A DNA stretch of 45,874 nt. It comes from CAZSAT01 sp964604675 (GTDB lineage: Bacteria > Myxococcota_A > UBA796 > CAJQPC01). The stretch spans positions 1-45,874 of the forward strand of contig CAZSAT010000053.1 in NCBI GenBank assembly GCA_964604675.1, given 5' to 3'. Below are positions 9,046-16,987 of this stretch, piece after piece; within the stretch, counting starts at the first letter, position 1, and each line of letters opens with the position of its first letter. Both the position numbers and the translations under genes were made by a program. Under the pieces are notes generated by a model. The model was given only the letters and a program-made list of their open reading frames with translations, made no database searches and was not told the origin of the DNA.

Positions 9046-9955
9046 GCCCTCCACCGTCGCACTGGCGGACGACGAGCCCGTCGGCGACGAGCCCGGTCCG
9101 ATGCCTGCCGCGGACCCTGCGGATGGCCACGACCCCGCGGACTTCGGCGACCACCTGCTCGCGCTCGACGACCCGTTCAACGCGCTCACCTGGTACCGAC
9201 GCGCGCTGTGGGAGGATCCCGATCGGCCCGACGCGGACGCGCTCCGCTTCCGGGTCGCGTACACCTACGAGCGGGGAGAGCGCTGGGCGGCCGCAGAGGT
9301 GGCCTATGGCCAGCTGGCCTCACGCTCGGAGCTCCTCGCGGCGCAGGCGTCGTACCGGCAAGGGGTCGTGACCGCGCTCTCGGGTGACACCGACGCCGCC
9401 ATCTTCCACCTCGAAGGCGTCGAGAGCTGGTACCCGGAGGCCGTCTGGGCCCAGCGCGCGACCTTCGCCACCGGCGTGCTCGCTCTGCAGGAGCACCAAC
9501 TCGAGCTCGCGGCCGCCCGCTTCGACCGCGTAGACGGCGAGCTGGGCACGAAGGCAGCGGCCCTCGCCGACCGAGCTCGCGAGCCCCTGCCCACGCGCTC
9601 ACCACTGGTCGCAGCAGGCCTGTCGACGGTCGTGCCCGGCGGAGGCCAGCTCTATGCGGGACACCGCGGCGACGCGATCATGGCCTTCGCCGCCAGCTCG
9701 GTGCTCGCCTTGTGGTCCACCACCCTCATCGTGGACGGCCTGGCCGACGAGCGTGTGTGGGAGGTCGGGGCAGGAGCCGTCGTGGGCGGCATGGCGGGAC
9801 TTGCGTGGACGAGCAACGTCGTGGGCGCGTGGCGAGGCGCCGACCGCGCCAACCGCCACCACGAGCGGCGACGCGCCGAGGCGATCCTGGAGGATGCCTG
9901 GGACGAGCGCCTCGAGCTGCACAGTGACGAGGTCGAGCTGCCGGCTCGCGACTAG
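9005..9955 (+). CDS. Secreted/membrane TPR-like protein partnered with YidD-like protein
   Basis: 316 aa, ATG inside the YidD-like gene. The short signal is MILFLLLARTASA followed by E, a plausible signal peptidase I site. Residues about 45-190 are TPR/Sel1-like helices (ALTWYRRALWEDP, TYERGERWAAAEVAY). Then comes VVPGGGQLYAGHRGDAIMAF and two hydrophobic segments (about 205-265), a P-G-x-GQ-x-Y-x-G element like that in small TM2/DUF5683-type membrane proteins. The C-terminus is charged. The 41-bp overlap with the YidD-like gene suggests co-production and perhaps one complex. Function unknown. Confidence 0.7.
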   Translation: MILFLLLARTASAEPSTVALADDEPVGDEPGPMPAADPADGHDPADFGDHLLALDDPFNALTWYRRALWEDPDRPDADALRFRVAYTYERGERWAAAEVAYGQLASRSELLAAQASYRQGVVTALSGDTDAAIFHLEGVESWYPEAVWAQRATFATGVLALQEHQLELAAARFDRVDGELGTKAAALADRAREPLPTRSPLVAAGLSTVVPGGGQLYAGHRGDAIMAFAASSVLALWSTTLIVDGLADERVWEVGAGAVVGGMAGLAWTSNVVGAWRGADRANRHHERRRAEAILEDAWDERLELHSDEVELPARD

Positions 9956-9974
9956 GCCGCTCACCCGATGAGAG

Positions 9975-10727
9975 CTAGGGCACGCGGCTCAGCTCGATGC
10001 TCGGATCGAGGGTCGTATCGAAGGTGCTGTCGGGCACGGCCTCGGCACGCAACCCTTGCACGCGCAGCTCGACATCGACCAGGCCACCCTCGCCGGGCGC
10101 TTGCATCGCCACGGTCTGCGGGAACCAGACACCCGCGGCGATCTCGAGGTGGTCACGCGCCTCGACGGACACGACGAACTCGTCGTGCTGTCGAATCGAC
10201 GACGCGTACAGCCGCTGCCCGTCGTCGGAGACGACGAAGCTCAGCTCGCCGCCGAAGCCGTCGGTCCCGACAGCCCGCCAGCCCCACGACTCGCCGACCT
10301 GCTGTGGCTCGGGCGACCAGGCCCACGTCCAGCTCGGGTCCGCACCGGTGCGAAAGCCCGGTACGGCGACCTTGTCGAGCACCCGGCCGATGACCGCCTG
10401 CGCTTCGGCGGCGTCCATGCGGTGCAGGTCGTACTGCATCGCCTCGCGCAAGACCGGCACGTAGTCGACGAGCAGCGCTCCATCGCAGATCATCACGCGC
10501 TGGGTGTCGCCGGAGTAGTCCACGCGGAAGCGGCCGTCGTGGGTGGCGAAGCGCCAGCGCTCTTCGCTCTCGACGGCGTTCTCCGTGCTCGTGCGCACCA
10601 CCCCATAGCGCAGGCTCGTCACGCCAGCAGCTGCCGCATCCAGGGCGGCCAGGACCGCGTAAGCGTCACCCGGAGGCGCATCGGGACGGGTGTCCGCCGT
10701 TGCGATCGAGAACAGGAGCAGCACCAC
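9975..10727 (-). CDS. LolA-like/DUF2092-type periplasmic protein
   Basis: 250 aa. The N-terminus MVLLLFSIATADTR is a very short, uncharged signal with an ATA-D cleavage candidate. The body looks like a LolA/LolB-fold carrier: GVTSLRYGVVRTSTEN, EERWRFATHDGRFRVDYSGD, VMICDGALLVDYVP, and beta-rich repeats to the end. Such proteins bind lipid or lipoprotein acyl chains in the periplasm; the ligand here is unknown. It is a second LolA-like protein, unlike the 1779 gene in sequence. It converges on the YidD operon (19-bp gap) and diverges from the acyl-CoA dehydrogenase. Confidence 0.55.
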   Translation of the reverse strand: MVLLLFSIATADTRPDAPPGDAYAVLAALDAAAAGVTSLRYGVVRTSTENAVESEERWRFATHDGRFRVDYSGDTQRVMICDGALLVDYVPVLREAMQYDLHRMDAAEAQAVIGRVLDKVAVPGFRTGADPSWTWAWSPEPQQVGESWGWRAVGTDGFGGELSFVVSDDGQRLYASSIRQHDEFVVSVEARDHLEIAAGVWFPQTVAMQAPGEGGLVDVELRVQGLRAEAVPDSTFDTTLDPSIELSRVP

Positions 10728-10798
10728 GAGACCTCCGCACCGGCTTGCTATCGCGTCGCGCCGGCGGGATAGGACGTCCGAGCAGCCCGAGGACGTCC
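10728..10798. promoter_or_regulatory. Divergent promoter region
   Basis: 71 bp between divergent starts. On the plus strand TTGCTA (10745-10750), a 17-bp spacer and GATAGG (10768-10773) form a weak sigma70-like pair 25 nt before ATG 10799. On the minus strand GATAGC (10753-10748) lies about 20 nt before GTG 10727. A GAGGA site (10789-10793) lies 5 nt before ATG 10799. Confidence 0.35.
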
Positions 10799-11947
10799 AT
10801 GTTCGAGCAGACCGACGAGCAAGAAGCCCTGCGCGAGGCGGCCGCCAACGCCGCGCGCGAGCTCATCGCCCCCACCGTGAAGGCCGACGACGAGGCGGAG
10901 GCGTTCCGGCCCGAGATCTTCGCCGGGCTCGGCGAGATGGGCCTCTGTGGCATCCCCACGGCCGAACAACACGATGGGCTCGGGCTGGGCTACCTGGAGT
11001 ATTGCATCGCGCTGGAGGAGATCGCCAAGGTGAGCGCCAGCTACGCCGTGTGCGTGGCAGTCAACGGCCTTCCGCAGATCATCCTGTCCAAGATGGGCAC
11101 GCAGGCCCAACAGGAACGCTGGCTCCCCGGGCTCGCAGCGGGCGATCTGCTCGGGGCCTTCGCGCTCTCGGAACCCGACAGCGGGAGCGACGCCGCAAGC
11201 CTCACGACCACCGCGGTGAGGAAGGACGACCGGTGGGTGCTCAACGGCACCAAGTTCTGGATCACCCACGGCGGCTATGCAGACTGCTACATCCTCATGG
11301 CTCGCACGGGAGGACGTGGGGCTCGTGGCGTGAGCGCGTTCGTCGTCCCGGGCGAGGTGCCGGGGCTCAGCTTCGGCAAGAAGGAAGAGAAGATGGGGCT
11401 CCGCTCGAGCCCCACGGTCGAGCTCGTCCTGGAGGACGTCGAGCTCCCCCTCGCCGCCCTCGTCGGCCAGGAGGGGCAGGGCTTCCACATCGCCATGGAA
11501 GCGCTGAACAGCGGGCGCATCACCATCGGGGCCACGGCGGTCGGCATCTGCCAGGCGTCGCTCGAGGTCGCCTCCAGCTACGCCTGCCAGCGCGAGGCGT
11601 TCGGGAAGCCGATCATCGACTTCCAAGGCGTCGGCTTCATGCTCGCCGACATGGCGATGAAGACCGAGACGGCACGCCTGCTCGTGCACAAGTCCGCGCG
11701 CCTCCGCGATGCCGGTTCGCCGTACGCCGACATCGCCGCCATGGCCAAGTGCGTCGCGACCGATGCCTCGGTCGCCGTGACCACCGACGCCGTGCAGGTG
11801 CTCGGGGGCTACGGCTACACCCGGGAATACCCGGTCGAGCGCTACATGCGGGATGCCAAGGTCATGCAGATCGTCGAGGGCACCAACCAGATCCAGAGGC
11901 TGGTCGTCGCGCGCAGCTTGAAGAGGCGTTACGGCGGCGGCTCCTGA
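10799..11947 (+). CDS. Acyl-CoA dehydrogenase
   Basis: 382 aa, full family length. A flavin-dependent dehydrogenase that puts an alpha-beta double bond into acyl-CoA and passes electrons to ETF. Both family signatures are present: GAFALSEPDSGSDAASLTTT (about 119-138) and LGGYGYTREYPVERYMRDAK (about 335-354). The likely catalytic base is E360 in VEGTNQIQR, as in short- and medium-chain enzymes. Substrate length cannot be told. No other beta-oxidation gene is adjacent, so its pathway (fatty acid or branched-chain amino acid degradation) is open. Confidence 0.93.
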   Translation: MFEQTDEQEALREAAANAARELIAPTVKADDEAEAFRPEIFAGLGEMGLCGIPTAEQHDGLGLGYLEYCIALEEIAKVSASYAVCVAVNGLPQIILSKMGTQAQQERWLPGLAAGDLLGAFALSEPDSGSDAASLTTTAVRKDDRWVLNGTKFWITHGGYADCYILMARTGGRGARGVSAFVVPGEVPGLSFGKKEEKMGLRSSPTVELVLEDVELPLAALVGQEGQGFHIAMEALNSGRITIGATAVGICQASLEVASSYACQREAFGKPIIDFQGVGFMLADMAMKTETARLLVHKSARLRDAGSPYADIAAMAKCVATDASVAVTTDAVQVLGGYGYTREYPVERYMRDAKVMQIVEGTNQIQRLVVARSLKRRYGGGS

Positions 11948-12005
11948 GCGCCCTGTTAGACTCGCCGCGCTTCGTCGTTCACGAACGTCTCCAGCCAAGA
12001 AGTCC
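11948..12005 (+). promoter_or_regulatory. Upstream region of the PEGA gene
   Basis: 58-bp gap. TAGACTCG (11957-11964) resembles the TAnGCTCC motif seen before other operon heads here, but sits 41 nt before ATG 12006. No clear Shine-Dalgarno (only AAGAAG just upstream). Confidence 0.25.
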
Positions 12006-13493
12006 ATGAAGACCTGCAGCCTCTGCGGCACGACCTACGACGACAAGGTCGACTTCTGCTTCCAGGACGGCACGCCTCTGCGCAAGGTGGAGTCCGCGCC
12101 CGCCGTTGCCGAGAGCGCCCCGGCCGATCCACCTGCGCGCCCCCCCCACGACACCCTCTCGGGCCTCGACGCGCCGGATCCCATGTCGGCGCTCGACGCT
12201 CCGGAGGCCACCTCGTCCTTGGCGAGCGCCCTGGACCCCACGGGGCTCCCCGACCCCAAGGGCCCACCGAACGACGACGACGAACCGTTCTCCCAGGTCC
12301 CGGAAGACGACGAGCCGGTCGTCAGCCCGGCGAGTGACGACACGGGGCTGACCGCGCCGCTCGGCAGCTCCATGGAGCCACTTCCAGAGGTCGACGAGAC
12401 CGGTGCCGAACAAGACGACGAGGGCCTCACGGCGCCGCTGCCCGTGCCGGAAGCCGACGAAGCCGTCGGCGATCCCGAGAGCGTGCCGTTCGAGTCCGAA
12501 GACGATGCGTTCAGCTTCGGCGACTCCCCGCTTCCGGCCGACGACGACGGGGACGACTTCATCCCCTACGCCACCACACCCGCGTCGAGCAGCAAGATGC
12601 CGCTCGTGCTCGGCGGGGTCGCGCTGCTGTTCGTGCTGGGCGCGGGCGGCTACTTCCTGACGCAGAGCGGGGAAGGGGATCTCGAGCCCGCACCGGCCGC
12701 TGTGGAGCCGCCGCCCGAGCGAACGCCCCCACCACCGCCGCCCCCACCTCCCGAGCCCGAGCCCGAGCCCGAGCCCGACATCGCAGCAGCCGACGCGGAC
12801 GGAGAGGGCGCAGACGCTGCGGGCCCGGAGAGCGACGGGGGCCTGGTCGACGCCGCAGTCGACGACGGGGCCGCCGAAGCCGCTGAAGCTGCGGCGGCCG
12901 CCGAGGCTGCCCGCAAGGCCGCCGCCCGTGAGGCGCGGCGCGCCGAGCAGGCCGCGCTGATCGCCAAGGCTCGGAACACCGGGAGCAGCGGAACCAGCGA
13001 GACCGCCACGAGCACCGCCAGCGACGACGGCAGCAGCCGGGAGCTGTGGCAGCAGCCGACGAGCGCCGACGAAGGCAAGATCAACGTCACGAGCACGCCG
13101 GCCGGCGCCACCGTCTACGTCGACGGAACGGCCGTCGGCACCACGCCCACGAGCACCACCGTGGCCTACGGTTCGCACACCGTGAAGATCGACATGGACG
13201 GCTACGAGGGCAGCACCCGCAGCGTCGACGTGCAGACGCGCTCGCTGAGCGTTCCGTTCCAGCTCAAGGCGGTTGGCGGCGCCACCGGTCGCGTGAACCT
13301 GTTCGGCACCACCGGCTCGGTGGTCTACGACGGCAGCACCAAGCTCGGCACCATCCCGGTGACCGCTCAGCTCACGGAAGGGCCGCACACCTTCAAGGTC
13401 GTGCTCCCGGATGGCTCCAGCTACAGCGTCACGCGCAACGTGCAGTTCCCGGACGGCGGCCGTCCGGTGAACATCCCGCTCTCACCGAACTGA
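12006..13493 (+). CDS. Zinc-ribbon, single-pass membrane protein with PEGA domains
   Basis: 495 aa. Residues 1-25 form a zinc-ribbon-like knuckle (C4, C7, C18, then QDG) of the 'FCxxDG' kind common in Myxococcota-type proteins. Residues about 30-190 are acidic and probably disordered. A transmembrane helix lies at about 197-218 (LVLGGVALLFVLGAGGYFL). A Pro-rich (EP)n linker and an Ala-rich helix follow. A PEGA domain lies at about 358-410 (TSTPAGATVYVDGTAVGTTP) and a second, diverged one at about 420-493. The ribbon would be cytosolic and the PEGA domains periplasmic. PEGA domains are surface or peptidoglycan-associated modules; a link to signalling or envelope anchoring is inference. Confidence 0.75.
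   Translation: MKTCSLCGTTYDDKVDFCFQDGTPLRKVESAPAVAESAPADPPARPPHDTLSGLDAPDPMSALDAPEATSSLASALDPTGLPDPKGPPNDDDEPFSQVPEDDEPVVSPASDDTGLTAPLGSSMEPLPEVDETGAEQDDEGLTAPLPVPEADEAVGDPESVPFESEDDAFSFGDSPLPADDDGDDFIPYATTPASSSKMPLVLGGVALLFVLGAGGYFLTQSGEGDLEPAPAAVEPPPERTPPPPPPPPPEPEPEPEPDIAAADADGEGADAAGPESDGGLVDAAVDDGAAEAAEAAAAAEAARKAAAREARRAEQAALIAKARNTGSSGTSETATSTASDDGSSRELWQQPTSADEGKINVTSTPAGATVYVDGTAVGTTPTSTTVAYGSHTVKIDMDGYEGSTRSVDVQTRSLSVPFQLKAVGGATGRVNLFGTTGSVVYDGSTKLGTIPVTAQLTEGPHTFKVVLPDGSSYSVTRNVQFPDGGRPVNIPLSPN
12750..12778 (+). repeat. CCCGAG hexanucleotide microsatellite
   Basis: Four perfect CCCGAG units plus a partial one, in frame, encoding the Pro-Glu linker of the PEGA protein. Slippage in multiples of 6 bp would change linker length without a frameshift. 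Confidence 0.8.
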
Positions 13494-13615
13494 GGGCGTC
13501 GACCGAGGTAGGGAAGGCGCCCCGAAGAAGGCCGCTCGTGGGCGGCGTCAGCAATTGAACATAATATCCATTATCGGAACATCTGGATGAAGCTCTCGGG
13601 GAGGGCTAAGCTCCC
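13494..13615 (+). promoter_or_regulatory. AT-rich intergenic region with inverted repeat and promoter-like elements
   Basis: 122 bp. A small hairpin GCCGC-N6-GCGGC (13531-13546) after the PEGA gene could be a weak terminator, but it lacks a T-run. Positions 13553-13580 are strikingly AT-rich for this genome. They include TTGAAC (13555-13560) and an inverted repeat ATAAT-ATCC-ATTAT (13561-13574), a possible operator or UP-like element. TAAGCTCC (13607-13614) abuts the start codon. Confidence 0.35.
13607..13614 (+). promoter_or_regulatory. TAnGCTCC motif before MopE-like lipoprotein
   Basis: TAAGCTCC ends 1 nt before GTG 13616 and 4 nt before the in-frame GTG 13619. If it is a -10 element, transcription would begin at or near the start codon (leaderless). 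Same core as at 16972 and 28578. Confidence 0.3.
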
Positions 13616-14998
13616 GTGGTGTTGTTCCTCCTCGCCGCCTGCAGCTTCGAGCACCTGGCGTTCCTCGATCCCTACATCGAGCTGAGCGCGAGCACGACCG
13701 CGGTCGACTTCGGCGCGGTCGCGTATGGGGTGACCGCCGCCGACACGGTCCACTTTGACAACGCGGGCACGACTCCGGCGCAGGTGGCGCTCGCCGTGGA
13801 GCCGCCGTTCAGCCTCGATCAGGTCGAGGTCCTGGTGCCAGCGGCGGGAAGCGCCAGCGTCATGGTGAGCTTCAGCCCGCTCGCGGCTGGCGACGTCTCG
13901 AGCGAGCTGACCGCGGCGCTCCAGGCCGGGTCCGGCTTCGCCATCGCGCTCGCGGGTGCCTTGAACCCGGACGGCGACGGCGACGGTGCGGAACACGCCC
14001 TGGCCGGCGGCGACGACTGCGACGACACCGACGCCTCGATCGGGCCCGGTGCCAGCGAGGTCTGGTACGACGGCGTCGACCAGGACTGCGACGGCAACGA
14101 CGCCGACGCGGACGGAGACGGCTTCGGCGCCGTTGAGGCGGGCGGTGACGACTTCGAGGACCAGGTCGCGGATGCCTATCCGGGGGCCGTGGAGGTCTGG
14201 TACGACAACGTGGATGGCGACTGCGACGGCGAAGACGACTTCGATGCGGACGGCGACGGCTTCGTGAGCGACGCCTTCGGAGGCGATGACTGCGACGACG
14301 AGAATCCTCGCGTCAGCCCCGGCGACGACGAGGTCTGGTACGACGGTGTCGACCAGGACTGTGACGGCGCGAACGACTACGACGCGGACGCCGACGGCGA
14401 CCGCGCCTCGGCCCACGGAGGCGCGGACTGCGACGACAGCGATCCCACCCGGTACGGGACCGCGGCCGAGCTCGACGACACCGTCGACCAGGACTGCGAC
14501 GAGCTCGTGGACGAGGACTTCGTGGGCGTCGGCGACATCGTGCTGAGCGAGCTGATGCTCGACCCGAGTGCCGCGAGCGACGCGTCGGGCCAGTACGTGG
14601 AGCTCGTGAACGTGTCGGACCGAACCGCGGTGCTCCAGGGGTGGACGGTCGCTGGCACGCCCGTCGACGACGAGCTGCTCCTGGAGCCTGGCGCACGTGC
14701 GCTGGTGTGTGCCACGGTCAACAGCGCCGACAACGGCGGGCTCAGCTGCGACTGGGGCTGGGACCGTGCGTGGCAGCTCGACTCCGAAGAAGACGAGCTG
14801 AGCCTCGAGCTCGACGGCGTGGTCATCGACGTCGTCGCCTGGGGCCCGGCCTGGGCCGCCCCGGAGGGCGCGAGCCTCGAGTTGGGGCCCGAGGACGCCA
14901 CCGACAACGACGATCCCAGCAGCTGGTGCGACGCGGTCAGCACCTCGGTCACCGGCGACCTCGGCACGCCCGGCACGCCGAACGACTGCCCCGGCTGA
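13616..14998 (+). CDS. MopE-type Asp-rich repeat lipoprotein with ASH-like and lamin-tail domains
   Basis: 460 aa. An in-frame TAA at 13607 leaves GTG 13616 (or 13619) as the only start. The signal peptide is only MVLFLLAAC, with lipobox LAAC. Residues about 20-105 resemble an ASPM/Hydin-like beta domain (TTAVDFGAVAYGV, LVPAAGSASVMVSFSPLAAG). Residues about 115-300 hold four MopE-type putative metal-binding repeats (GGDDCDDTDASIGPGASEVW, DGVDQDCDGND). Residues about 310-460 form a lamin-tail domain (IVLSELMLDPSA, GQYVELVNVSD). It is likely a surface or periplasmic lipoprotein binding Ca2+ or another cation through Asp loops. Its role is unknown. Confidence 0.8.
   Translation: MVLFLLAACSFEHLAFLDPYIELSASTTAVDFGAVAYGVTAADTVHFDNAGTTPAQVALAVEPPFSLDQVEVLVPAAGSASVMVSFSPLAAGDVSSELTAALQAGSGFAIALAGALNPDGDGDGAEHALAGGDDCDDTDASIGPGASEVWYDGVDQDCDGNDADADGDGFGAVEAGGDDFEDQVADAYPGAVEVWYDNVDGDCDGEDDFDADGDGFVSDAFGGDDCDDENPRVSPGDDEVWYDGVDQDCDGANDYDADADGDRASAHGGADCDDSDPTRYGTAAELDDTVDQDCDELVDEDFVGVGDIVLSELMLDPSAASDASGQYVELVNVSDRTAVLQGWTVAGTPVDDELLLEPGARALVCATVNSADNGGLSCDWGWDRAWQLDSEEDELSLELDGVVIDVVAWGPAWAAPEGASLELGPEDATDNDDPSSWCDAVSTSVTGDLGTPGTPNDCPG
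13963..14510 (+). repeat. Four tandem in-frame MopE repeats
   Basis: Units of about 45 codons share EVWYDGVDQDCDG, starting near 14057, 14192 and 14330, plus a diverged copy near 14468. Spacings of 135 and 138 bp show tandem duplication with drift. This is coding repeat, not CRISPR. Confidence 0.85.
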
Positions 14999-15007
14999 GC
15001 CGGCGAC

Positions 15008-16180
15008 CTACGGCACGAGCGGGCCGATGTCGCCGTCGGTCGTTGGTGTGGCGCTCGGATGCGGCGCGACGAGCGACAACAACACGCCGCCGTTGGTGAC
15101 CGCCAGGATCTGGTCGTCGACGACGACCGGCGCGACCGTGATGCCCTGGAGGAGGTGCCAGCGCTCGAGCTCCCAAGTGGCCTCGCCGGACTCGGAGTCG
15201 ACGAGGTACAGGCCGCCGTCGCTCGAGCCCAGCAACAGGCCGGCTCCGGTGACCTGGGGCGTGGTGAGGGCACCGCTGGTCTCGGAGTCCCAGGTCCAGA
15301 TCGTGGCGCCGGTGCGCCGGTCGATCGCGCGCAGCCGGCCGTCGCTGCCAGGATGGTACAGCCGCTCGCCGTCGACCAGGCTCGCGTCTGCGGTGCCCGC
15401 GTCGACCCGCCACCGCACGCTCTTGGTGTCGAGGTCGAGGGAGACGAGTGGCTCGGAGAAGCCGCCGACATAGAGGTCGCCGTCCGCCACCACCGGTGTG
15501 CCGATGAGATCGGGGTAGGTCCCCTCCCCCACGCGCCGCTCCCAGGTCGTGGTGCCGCTGCTCGCATCCAGCGCGACGGTGGCGCCGTCGGAGAATCCGG
15601 CAAGCAGCAGGTCGCCGGCGACCACGGGGCTCGGCGCCCCGAAGAGCGTGAGCTCGCTGTGCCGGGTGGGATCGTCGGGACGCTGGTACCGCCACGCGAG
15701 GTCGCCGGTCTCGGCATCGAGCGCATAGAGCACGTCGTCGACACTCCCGACGAAGACCCGACCATCGGCCAGCGTGGGCCGTGCCGTGACCGGGGCGCCT
15801 CCGAAGTGGCTCCACAGCTCCTCGCCCTCCGCGTCGTAGCGAAAGGTGTAGCCAGCGGTGTCGGCGAAGAGCACGCCGCCGTCGAGCATGGGCACCGCTT
15901 CGGCCTGGACGGCAGCCTTGCTCTCGAGCGTCTCGAGGACCTCGCCGCTGCGCCGGTCGAGCACGAAGAGGCCCTCGGTGGACGCATAGCCCAGGTACAC
16001 GCGCTCGCCAGCCACGGCGGGCCGCGACCGCTCGGTGTGGGTGGCCGCGGGGAAGCGGGGACCGGGGAGCCGGCGGGACCACGACTCGACGGGCGGGGCG
16101 TCCAGCACGGCGCCGAGGTCGGCGCTGGGCCGCTCGGGACGCTCGAGCAGCCAGAAGAGCGCGATCGTGGGGTCGATCAC
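15008..16180 (-). CDS. bamB: BamB-like PQQ-type beta-propeller protein without signal peptide
   Basis: 390 aa, GTG start 5 nt after the upstream stop. Residues about 45-380 are repeats of the PQQ/BamB propeller kind: RVYLGYASTEGLFVLDRRSG, DVLYALDAETGDLAWRY, DGATVALDASSGTTTWE, GRLRAIDRRTGATIWTW, GGLYLVDSESGEATWELE. BamB is an outer-membrane lipoprotein scaffold of the BAM complex. Here the N-terminus VIDPTIALFWLLERPERP has no signal or lipobox. The upstream YfgM-like gene matches the E. coli yfgM-bamB order, which supports the assignment; der is not next. Cytoplasmic location or a lost signal are both possible. Confidence 0.68.
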   Translation of the reverse strand: MIDPTIALFWLLERPERPSADLGAVLDAPPVESWSRRLPGPRFPAATHTERSRPAVAGERVYLGYASTEGLFVLDRRSGEVLETLESKAAVQAEAVPMLDGGVLFADTAGYTFRYDAEGEELWSHFGGAPVTARPTLADGRVFVGSVDDVLYALDAETGDLAWRYQRPDDPTRHSELTLFGAPSPVVAGDLLLAGFSDGATVALDASSGTTTWERRVGEGTYPDLIGTPVVADGDLYVGGFSEPLVSLDLDTKSVRWRVDAGTADASLVDGERLYHPGSDGRLRAIDRRTGATIWTWDSETSGALTTPQVTGAGLLLGSSDGGLYLVDSESGEATWELERWHLLQGITVAPVVVDDQILAVTNGGVLLSLVAPHPSATPTTDGDIGPLVP

Positions 16181-16185
16181 CTCTC

Positions 16186-16902
16186 TCAGCTCCCGACGCG
16201 TGCGAGAGCCACAGCGACCTGTTCGAGCCGCGGGCTCGCGGGGAAGCGGGCCTGGAGCTCCTCGTAGGCGGCCTTCGCGTCGGCCGCGCGGTCCGCCGCT
16301 TCGTAGGTCGCGCCGAGGTCCAACAGCGCGCGCTCGGCGAGCAAGCCGTCTTCCCGGTCGGCGATCGCTCGGTACGCCGAAGCGGCGCCATCGAAGTCGC
16401 CGCTGTCCCGCATCAGGGCTGCGAGACCGGCCTGGCCTGCGTAGCCGAGCAGGCCGTCGTCGTGCTCCGCCGCGACCCTCTCGAAGGCGCGACGGGCATC
16501 GTCCGTTCGGCCGGCCTGCAGGTAGAGGTCCGCCGCCTTGAGCGCCGCGTCGGCAAAGGCGGTGCCCGTGAGCTCGGGAAGGGCCGCCTCGTAGCGCTCC
16601 GCGAGGGCGACGAGCTCGTCCTCGCTGGGGCCGGTGCCCAGTCCCGAGAACGTAGCGGCCGGATCCGGAAGGTCGCGATCGAGCTCGGCCACGGTCGCGC
16701 TGCCCGCCTTCTGCGCGTCGATGCGCGCGTTGCGCACCAGGCCGATGACGAGCACCATGACCATGGCGAGGCCCAAGAGCGCCAGGCCGTGCTTCCAGTG
16801 ACCGTACAGAAAATCCTGCACCTTGATCTGGGCGCGGAAGAGGAGATCGACCTCCTGCTCCTCGTCCCCCAGGGGTGGCATGATCGGGTTCTGGTCGGCC
16901 AC
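16186..16902 (-). CDS. YfgM-like membrane-anchored TPR protein
   Basis: 238 aa, GTG start. A cytosolic N-terminus (about 1-37) precedes one transmembrane helix (about 38-58, HGLALLGLAMVMVLVIGLV), then periplasmic TPR helices (about 90-235; AADLYLQAGRTDDARRAFER, LDLGATYEAADRAADAKAAY). E. coli YfgM has this layout, binds the SecYEG/PpiD translocon and is encoded upstream of bamB. The same order occurs here and supports a role in envelope protein biogenesis. The start is 85 bp from the divergent gene at 16988, and TTAAGC (16936-16931) could be its -10. Confidence 0.68.
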   Translation of the reverse strand: MADQNPIMPPLGDEEQEVDLLFRAQIKVQDFLYGHWKHGLALLGLAMVMVLVIGLVRNARIDAQKAGSATVAELDRDLPDPAATFSGLGTGPSEDELVALAERYEAALPELTGTAFADAALKAADLYLQAGRTDDARRAFERVAAEHDDGLLGYAGQAGLAALMRDSGDFDGAASAYRAIADREDGLLAERALLDLGATYEAADRAADAKAAYEELQARFPASPRLEQVAVALARVGS

Positions 16903-16971
16903 GGGTCCGTCTCCGAGAGTGGGCGCCTTCGCTTAACGCGCCCGACGTGGACGCGTTGGAGCGCAGCACGG

Positions 16972-16979
16972 TAGGCTCC
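16972..16979 (+). promoter_or_regulatory. TAnGCTCC motif before the 16988 lipoprotein gene
   Basis: TAGGCTCC lies 8 nt before ATG 16988, where no Shine-Dalgarno is visible. This is compatible with a -10 element and a leader of a few bases or none. Confidence 0.3.
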
Positions 16980-16987
16980 GTCCCCAG

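Noticed and set aside
14057..14503. CRISPR-like regular repeats
   Set aside because: The repeats are in frame, encode MopE Asp motifs and have no unique spacers.
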